Source: a bacterium (GTDB taxonomy: Bacteria > Planctomycetota > Planctomycetia > Kolteriales > Kolteriaceae). From it: 37,288 nucleotides of DNA. A model generated the notes under the pieces. It was not told the DNA's origin, did not search any database, and saw only the letters and a list, made by a program, of their open reading frames with translations. This document shows, one piece after another, positions 32,494-37,288 of this stretch. Location: assembly GCA_019748235.1 (NCBI GenBank), contig JAIEPU010000095.1, positions 1 to 37,288 of the forward strand, given 5' to 3'. Both the position numbers and the translations under genes were made by a program. Every line of letters starts with the position of its first letter. Positions within the stretch are counted from its first letter, which is position 1.

Positions 32494-33281
32494 TCGCGCG
32501 AGTTAGGTGAACATGTTTTGCCTAATCCTATCAATCAATCGAAGTCGGCATCGCTCGCACACCCGCTGAACAATGGTCATGTCCTCACCACACCCCACAC
32601 TCGAAATGTCCTCCACTTTACATCGAGGAACTGGTGTACTGCCGTCGATTTCAAATTTGCAGCACCAAATGCATTGATGGAGGCAAAGTCGATTCGGTTG
32701 TGGAAGAGAGAGAGCGTCGCATACGACGGATGAATGTTGATGTATGGCATTCAACGTTCGCCAGCATGCTAACAGTGTGAGTTTGTTGGAAACGACATCC
32801 AGGGAAGAAAATGACTTGGCAATATCTCCAGATGATTCCTGAAGGTAAGTAAAGGATCCACGCGAGTCAGTTCGATCATCCGAGGTGCTCATTGAATCGA
32901 CGAGCTTTGTGAGAGGTGGAGAATGCTTGCTCGGAGCTTCGCGAGGCGCCGCGCGCCTATCTTGGAAGAAAACAAATTGAATGGAACTTGAAAGACGATG
33001 ATCGCTATTGCTAACCGTGGAACGCGCGGTGGACATCGCAGCTTCCCTATAAACCGGCCTCAATAGCCGATTTGATCTATCTGTAAGATGATGATGAGCT
33101 TTGCATAGTTCCACCTCATTTATAATTCGAGTTCATATTTAATACTCGCAACAAAATAGCCATTACGTTTCCTGTGTAAAGACTATTCCAGATAATCCTA
33201 CGCAAATGTCTTCAATTCTGGGGTTACCCCGAATCGGAATCAGCCCAATTTGATTTCGCGCAGTCCGCCCAGTCGGGGCAA
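32494..33281. other. Long stretch without a convincing gene
   Basis: Nearly 800 bases, less G+C rich than the neighbours, especially 33110-33240. A 203-codon minus-strand frame (33114 to 32503, GTG start) has no recognisable domain, lacks a ribosome site and shows no third-position G/C preference, so I do not call it; its Cys-rich end (QCIWCCKF, ERCRLRL) could be a decayed zinc-binding piece. A small hairpin GGGG-TTA-CCCC lies near 33219-33230, downstream of the minus-strand exporter operon, without a good T tract. This may be a remnant of a lost gene. Confidence 0.45.
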
Positions 33282-33998
33282 TCACTCATTGTCAGCGTAG
33301 GCGGTTTGTTGGACGTTGCTGTTGGAAGTGATTTTTCCATCGATCACAGTAATTCGTCGGTCACAACGAGACGCGATTTGTGAGTCATGGGTAGAGATGA
33401 AAAATGTCGTCCCCTCGTGTTGATTGATTTCGCGCAAAAGATCCATCACCTGCGAAGCTGTCTCTTGATCCAAGTTCCCGGTCGGCTCATCGGCAAGCAC
33501 CAAAAGGGGCGAGTTGACCAGTGCCCTCGCAATTGCAACTCGTTGTTTTTGCCCCCCTGAGAGTTTGTTAGCTCGATAGTGCATTCGATCAGCTAACCCG
33601 ACTCGATCGAGAAGATATTCCGCCCGATCCTTCATCGCCTGTGTCTCCCAACCCCGCCTGGCGGCCAGTGGAAAATAGACATTCTCGATCGCGGTGAATT
33701 CCGGGAGTAAGTGGTGGAACTGAAAGACGAACCCAAGGTATCGATTGCGAAAGACAGTCAACTCTGAATCGGACAGGCCAACGACTTCAAAGCCTTTGAC
33801 CTGAATCGATCCTCGCGTCGGTCGAAGCAGTGTTCCGAGAATGGAAAGAAGGGTACTTTTGCCGCTTCCACTTGGACCCAGGAGCGCGACGAATTCCCCT
33901 TCATGAAGGTCCAGCTCAATGCCCTTCAGAACCGGAGTGTCGAGTGATCCACTGCGATAGTTTTTGACGAGATCGCTCACGTGAACGAGAGGTGTCAT
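33282..33998 (-). CDS. ABC transporter ATP-binding protein, LolD/MacB/DevA type
   Basis: 238 residues. [32 protein letters not shown] is the opening of the MacB/LolD group; Walker [11 protein letters not shown]-loop [16 protein letters not shown], signature [15 protein letters not shown], Walker [14 protein letters not shown] and H-loop FISTHD are all intact. The [12 protein letters not shown] Q-loop is common in LolD. Its start codon overlaps the permease stop by four bases (ATGA), so it is translated with it. With the permease and adaptor upstream it makes a tripartite exporter or lipoprotein-release machine in the inner membrane. Confidence 0.95.
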   Translation of the reverse strand: MTPLVHVSDLVKNYRSGSLDTPVLKGIELDLHEGEFVALLGPSGSGKSTLLSILGTLLRPTRGSIQVKGFEVVGLSDSELTVFRNRYLGFVFQFHHLLPEFTAIENVYFPLAARRGWETQAMKDRAEYLLDRVGLADRMHYRANKLSGGQKQRVAIARALVNSPLLVLADEPTGNLDQETASQVMDLLREINQHEGTTFFISTHDSQIASRCDRRITVIDGKITSNSNVQQTAYADNE

Positions 33999-35221
33999 TG
34001 GGATATGACCTCGACGGGATCAACTCGTGTGGCCGCGCGTGCCGGCCAGATGGCCGCCAACATGCTGCCGATCGTCGTGAGCACGATCACTTCAACGTAC
34101 GCACCTTGGGCGGGATCAAACGGCAAGAGGGGATCGCCGTTATCGAGTCGAGCCGAGTCACGAAGAAAGGCACAGAGTTGATATCCCCCCGCTGCTCCGA
34201 CGATCGCGCCTCCCATCCCCACGATCATCCCCTGCAATACGAAGATCGTTGCAATGAAACTTTTGGATACACCGAAAGAACGCATGATCCCGATCTCATT
34301 GCGTCGTCGATAGGTCGTCAGTAAGAGGGCACTCGCGACACCGACCACCACCGTGATCAAGCTGAATCCTTGAATCAGCATGCCGGATCGGCCCTGCGCG
34401 TTCAGGCCGTCTCGAAGGCTTTTATTTCCCTCCGTCCAGGGGGTTGATTTGAGCCCGGTCGCAGACGCGAGTTCCTCGGCAAACTCATCCGCTTTAAATA
34501 GATCGTCCACTTTCAGTTCGATCTGCGTCACGCCCCCTGCTAGATCAAAAAGTCCGCGTGCGACGCGAATGTTGACATAAACGATCCGCTCATCGAGAGA
34601 TGAAACGCCCACGTCATAGATACCCCGTAACAGAAGAGTTCGTTCTCGGTCTCGATCCGAGCGAAGCACCACCGATTGACCGATCCGAAGTCCGAGCTTT
34701 TCGGCGAGTTTCTTTCCAAGAACGATGCTCGACAGGTCAAGCGTCGCGTCTCCTTCCACCAGATTGGCCTCGATGTTTGCCATCGCATTGATTCGTTCGG
34801 GAAGGATTCCGACGACGGAAACGGGCGCGACGGCTTGCCCACGAATCAGAAAGCCGTTCCCGACCATCTCCGGCGAAATGACCGTCACGCCTTTCGTGCG
34901 AGCGGCAATTTCAACGAAGCTCTGCCAGTTTCGGATTTGATCTCGTTGAAAGTTTGCTTTCTCGTACGCATCAAGAATGAGCGGATCCTTTCCGGTATCC
35001 ATTCCATCCATCAAGAGTCTTGCCGTTTGTTCTTTCGGCTCAAGTACGATGTGAGCTAGATTACCGATCGTCTTCTTGACGAGGGTATCCCTAAGCCCGT
35101 TGATCAATGACGCAATGAAGACGAATAGAAAAGCGCTGACGGCAACGCCCCCGATGAGAAGCAGTGTCTGAGCAGGACTACTCGCAAGATGTCTCAAAGC
35201 AACTTTGAGAGAAAATGGCAT
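33995..35221 (-). CDS. ABC transporter permease, FtsX/LolE/DevC-like
   Basis: 408 residues. TM1 at about 18-40 (LLLIGGVAVSAFLFVFIASLING) is followed by a large periplasmic MacB-type domain (about 40-275, with ISPEMVGNGFLIRGQAVAPVSVVGI) and three C-terminal TM helices; TTYRRRNEIGIMRSFGVSKSFIATIFVLQG is the FtsX domain signature with the coupling helix. MacB/LolE-type permeases do not move substrate through the membrane but drive extrusion from the periplasmic side. It lies between the adaptor gene (45 bases upstream) and the ATPase gene (4-base overlap). Substrate unknown: glycolipid, peptide or lipoprotein are possible. Confidence 0.93.
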   Translation of the reverse strand: MPFSLKVALRHLASSPAQTLLLIGGVAVSAFLFVFIASLINGLRDTLVKKTIGNLAHIVLEPKEQTARLLMDGMDTGKDPLILDAYEKANFQRDQIRNWQSFVEIAARTKGVTVISPEMVGNGFLIRGQAVAPVSVVGILPERINAMANIEANLVEGDATLDLSSIVLGKKLAEKLGLRIGQSVVLRSDRDRERTLLLRGIYDVGVSSLDERIVYVNIRVARGLFDLAGGVTQIELKVDDLFKADEFAEELASATGLKSTPWTEGNKSLRDGLNAQGRSGMLIQGFSLITVVVGVASALLLTTYRRRNEIGIMRSFGVSKSFIATIFVLQGMIVGMGGAIVGAAGGYQLCAFLRDSARLDNGDPLLPFDPAQGAYVEVIVLTTIGSMLAAIWPARAATRVDPVEVISQ

Positions 35222-35265
35222 CTGGTCTCACTCTCGGTCGATCGACAATGGCTCGGTCGGCTCAT

Positions 35266-36432
35266 CTACTTAGCCGTGGGAAGCAGATTCATCCGCACGA
35301 CTGTTCCGATGGGGAGTGCGTTTGGCTTCAGCAACACTCGGTCCCCAGGGTTGAGTCCGGATGTGACGATGATATCCCTCGCCGGCCAATCAATGATCGA
35401 AATCTTCCGCTCAACAACGATGTCTCCCTCGACTATTCGAACATGCGGATTCAGCTCAGGATCCAAAATTGATGAACGTGGCACAACGAGTGCCGATTCC
35501 CTCTCCTCAACAACGACGTTCACGTCCACCGATAAACCCGGTGGCCAAGAGACTTTCGGGGCTGAGTCAAGCTTCACACGAATGGCCCGTCCCCCACTGC
35601 TGGGATCGACACGAGGCGAGACGAATGAGACTCCCCCTTTCCATCGTTCTGGGGATCCTGCCGGAGCCAGCACGCATTTGAGGCCAGGGGCCAATTCGTT
35701 TCCAAACGCCTCGTCAACTTCCGCCTCGACCTCTAACACTCCGTCGCGTGTCGCAATTTCGAAGATGGGACTTCGAAGGTCAACAACTTGACCGGGATCG
35801 ACAAAGCGCTGAAGAATCGTCCCTTCTATCGGGGAGCGAAGCGTCAAATCGGCGATTTTCTTCCGACCCTCGGTTTCGGCGGCCTTGAGGCGATTGAGCT
35901 CTTGCTCTCCTTCATCCACAGCGAGTTGGGCGCGTTCAAGCAGTTCAGGCGGCACCGCCCGAGCAGTGGAAAGTGTCTGCTGTCTATCTCGTTCACGCCG
36001 CGCTTGGAGTACCTTACTCTTTTGTGCTTCGATCCCTGCGAGTATTTGTTCGAGAGCCGCCTCCGCCGCGGCAGCATCCATCTCGACCAGGATTTCGTCA
36101 GCCTTGACAGTCTCCCCCTCCTCACGAAGGAGTTTCAGGATCTGACCTGCCTGCTTTGCGTAAACCGTGATCGTTTGATCTGGACGAACTCGACCGGTGG
36201 CAATGAGCACGCGCGAAATAGGTTGCGGTACAACTTCAAAAACACTGACTTCAGGTGGAAGCTTCGACCTCTGATAGTAAGAGAACCCGAAGTACAGGAC
36301 ACCGAAGAGAAGAGAAAGTCTGATCGCCCAGCGCAAAATCATCTTCCACGCGGCAACCGGTTCGCGGAGTGTGATAGCCGCGTCTTTTCTCGGTACGACG
36401 CGGGGATCGGATCCGTCACTTTTCATTTGCAT
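35266..36432 (-). CDS. HlyD/MacA/DevB-type periplasmic adaptor (membrane fusion protein)
   Basis: 388 residues. One TM helix at about 31-50 (MILRWAIRLSLLFGVLYFGF) anchors it. VLIATGRVRPDQTITVYAKQAGQILKLL with EGETVKADEILVEMD is the first lipoyl half; residues about 120-200 form a coiled-coil hairpin (IEAQKSKVLQARRERDRQQT; LAVDEGEQELNRLKAAETEG); LTLRSPIEGTILQRFVDPGQVV is the second lipoyl half; beta-barrel and membrane-proximal domains follow (VVPRSSIL, VTSGLNPGDRVLLKP). It links the MacB-like permease to an outer-membrane channel; no TolC-type gene is in the window. It is first in a three-gene operon. ATG 36426 is an equally possible start. Confidence 0.93.
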   Translation of the reverse strand: MQMKSDGSDPRVVPRKDAAITLREPVAAWKMILRWAIRLSLLFGVLYFGFSYYQRSKLPPEVSVFEVVPQPISRVLIATGRVRPDQTITVYAKQAGQILKLLREEGETVKADEILVEMDAAAAEAALEQILAGIEAQKSKVLQARRERDRQQTLSTARAVPPELLERAQLAVDEGEQELNRLKAAETEGRKKIADLTLRSPIEGTILQRFVDPGQVVDLRSPIFEIATRDGVLEVEAEVDEAFGNELAPGLKCVLAPAGSPERWKGGVSFVSPRVDPSSGGRAIRVKLDSAPKVSWPPGLSVDVNVVVEERESALVVPRSSILDPELNPHVRIVEGDIVVERKISIIDWPARDIIVTSGLNPGDRVLLKPNALPIGTVVRMNLLPTAK

Positions 36433-36873
36433 GGAAAACGAACCGCTCCAGGATGTGCGTGCGGCGCGACTCGGATTAACATTCCGCTATCTTGACCCTA
36501 CCCTCCACCTTAGAGCCGATCGATTTTAACGCTAGTCGATTAACGAAAGAAATAAGCCGAACCTTCTTCTCGTAGCAGGTGGTCCCTTCGATTGCCACGC
36601 GTTTATCCGTTAGATTGTGCGTTTTCGCTCATTTCCAAATGTCGATGAAGAGCACCTTTTCCAGGCCGAACCTGCAGCTCTTGCTATTCCTTCAAAGTGA
36701 TGGAATCGACCAGGCAGCCATTAAAGTCGCAAGGTATCCGGAGTCGGGTGTTGTTTTGCACTCGTCCATCCCTTAGCCTCTGAGGGAACGCCGTAAAAAG
36801 GCGGGGGAAAGACGAGGGGACCATTCACTTGGTTCGTGAATGATCGTGATCTTGGAGAAGGGGAAACGTCCTT
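36433..36873. other. Divergent control region between the exporter operon and the Gfo/Idh gene
   Basis: About 440 bases without a credible gene; small frames here have no family features. It must contain the promoters for both divergent units. A 7-base inverted repeat at 36822-36842 is listed separately. Confidence 0.5.
36822..36842. promoter_or_regulatory. Inverted repeat upstream of the Gfo/Idh gene
   Basis: CATTCAC (36822-36828) and GTGAATG (36836-36842) are perfect 7-base arms with a 7-base spacer, 31 bases before the start codon. It may be an operator or a leader hairpin; no T tract follows. Confidence 0.4.
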
Positions 36874-37288
36874 ATGGGTTCGAGCGAGAAGGAAAAGAGC
36901 TTGCTGTCGGCAGGTCTCGATCGCCGTGACTTCGTCAAAGTATCGGCGGCCGCTGGTATCGGTTACTGGGTTTCTGGGGGAATCGCTGCCCCGGCTAGCA
37001 AAGCCCCGAGTGAGCAAATCAACTTCGCCTGCATCGGTGTTGGCGGTAAGGGAGAAAGCGATTCGAACGATGCGGCATCGCACGGAAACATCGTGGCGAT
37101 CTGTGACGTCGATGAAGCCCGGCTCAACAAGTACGCTGAAGAATACCTGAAGAGGGGTGAAGGCCGCAAAGAGCCCAAGAAGTACACCGACTTCCGCAAG
37201 ATGTTCGAAGAGATGGGCAAGGATTTCGATGCCTGCACCGTCAGCACGCCTGACCATACACATGCCGTTGCCAGCGTCATGGCCATGA
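36874..37288 (+). CDS. Tat-exported Gfo/Idh/MocA-family oxidoreductase, N-terminal part (runs off the window)
   Basis: 138 codons are visible, open to the last base, so the 3' end is missing. LDRRDFVKVSAAAGIGYWV near residue 15 is a twin-arginine signal (RRDFVK plus hydrophobic stretch). NFACIGVGGKGESDSNDAA is the glycine-rich Rossmann motif, NIVAICDVDEARLNKYAEEY its second strand with the NAD-binding Asp, and DACTVSTPDHTHAVASVMAM the sTPdhtHa motif of the family. These enzymes oxidise or epimerise sugars or inositols with a bound nicotinamide cofactor; Tat export, with cofactor inserted in the cytoplasm, is frequent in Planctomycetes. ATG 36874 has GGAGAAGGGG upstream. The ATGA ending the window is in the GCC-ATG-A frame and is not a stop. 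Confidence 0.93.
   Translation, partial: MGSSEKEKSLLSAGLDRRDFVKVSAAAGIGYWVSGGIAAPASKAPSEQINFACIGVGGKGESDSNDAASHGNIVAICDVDEARLNKYAEEYLKRGEGRKEPKKYTDFRKMFEEMGKDFDACTVSTPDHTHAVASVMAM

Noticed and set aside
32503..33114. Minus-strand frame of 203 codons in the long gap
   Set aside because: No domain, no ribosome site, no third-position bias and odd composition; mentioned only in the gap entry.
37285..37288. Apparent stop at the end of the Gfo/Idh gene
   Set aside because: The last bases ATGA read as ATG plus one base in the gene's frame; the gene is open at the window edge.
1..37288. CRISPR arrays, IS elements, prophage, toxin-antitoxin or defence genes
   Set aside because: No regularly spaced repeats, transposase, integrase or known defence motifs were seen on either strand.

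Overview
The window looks like chromosomal DNA of a free-living, Gram-negative-type, aerobic heterotroph, most probably a member of the Planctomycetota. This is an inference from gene content: a periplasmic sulfatase, a Tat-exported Gfo/Idh oxidoreductase, a DUF3500 protein, a very long membrane-anchored TPR protein next to flagellar rod genes, moderate G+C, and many short transcription units. No marker gene that would fix the genus is present. I see no IS element, phage gene or CRISPR array.

Layout. (1) 1-500: the start of an ABC transporter ATPase gene and its YtrA-type GntR repressor on the minus strand, with a perfect 11-bp palindrome over the promoter. (2) 616-1728: an exported choloylglycine-hydrolase-family amidase with a terminator. 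(3) 2036-2110: tRNA-Pro(TGG). (4) 2621-9349: a flagellar basal-body cluster in the order TPR protein, FlgN-like chaperone, flgB, flgC, fliE, fliF, with RNA hairpins in two of the gaps; fliG does not follow. (5) 9847-23878: a lipid-catabolism region. It holds a GMC alcohol oxidoreductase with a small partner protein, a PLP-dependent aldolase/racemase-like enzyme, an unusual aldehyde dehydrogenase, glycerol kinase and glycerol-3-phosphate dehydrogenase, acyl-CoA dehydrogenase, the FadB/J-type bifunctional enzyme and, divergently, a thiolase. Together these could convert long-chain alcohols, fatty acids and glycerol to acetyl-CoA and triose phosphate. (6) 23969-32493: single genes for an ABC-F ATPase, DUF3500 protein, Cys-type glutathione peroxidase, sulfatase, anchored SGNH hydrolase, BtuF-like binding protein and PAP2 phosphatase. 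(7) 32494-33281: a stretch without a convincing gene. (8) 33282-36432: a three-gene exporter (HlyD-type adaptor, FtsX/LolE-type permease, LolD-type ATPase). (9) 36874 to the end: the 5' part of a Tat-dependent Gfo/Idh/MocA oxidoreductase that runs off the window.

The clearest less-ordinary signals are the apparently split fatty-alcohol-oxidase-like pair inside the lipid region, the perfect operator of the YtrA regulator, the strong hairpin between fliE and fliF, and the stand-alone flagellar rod/MS-ring cluster headed by a giant TPR protein. All functions are assigned by reading motifs; no database search was possible.
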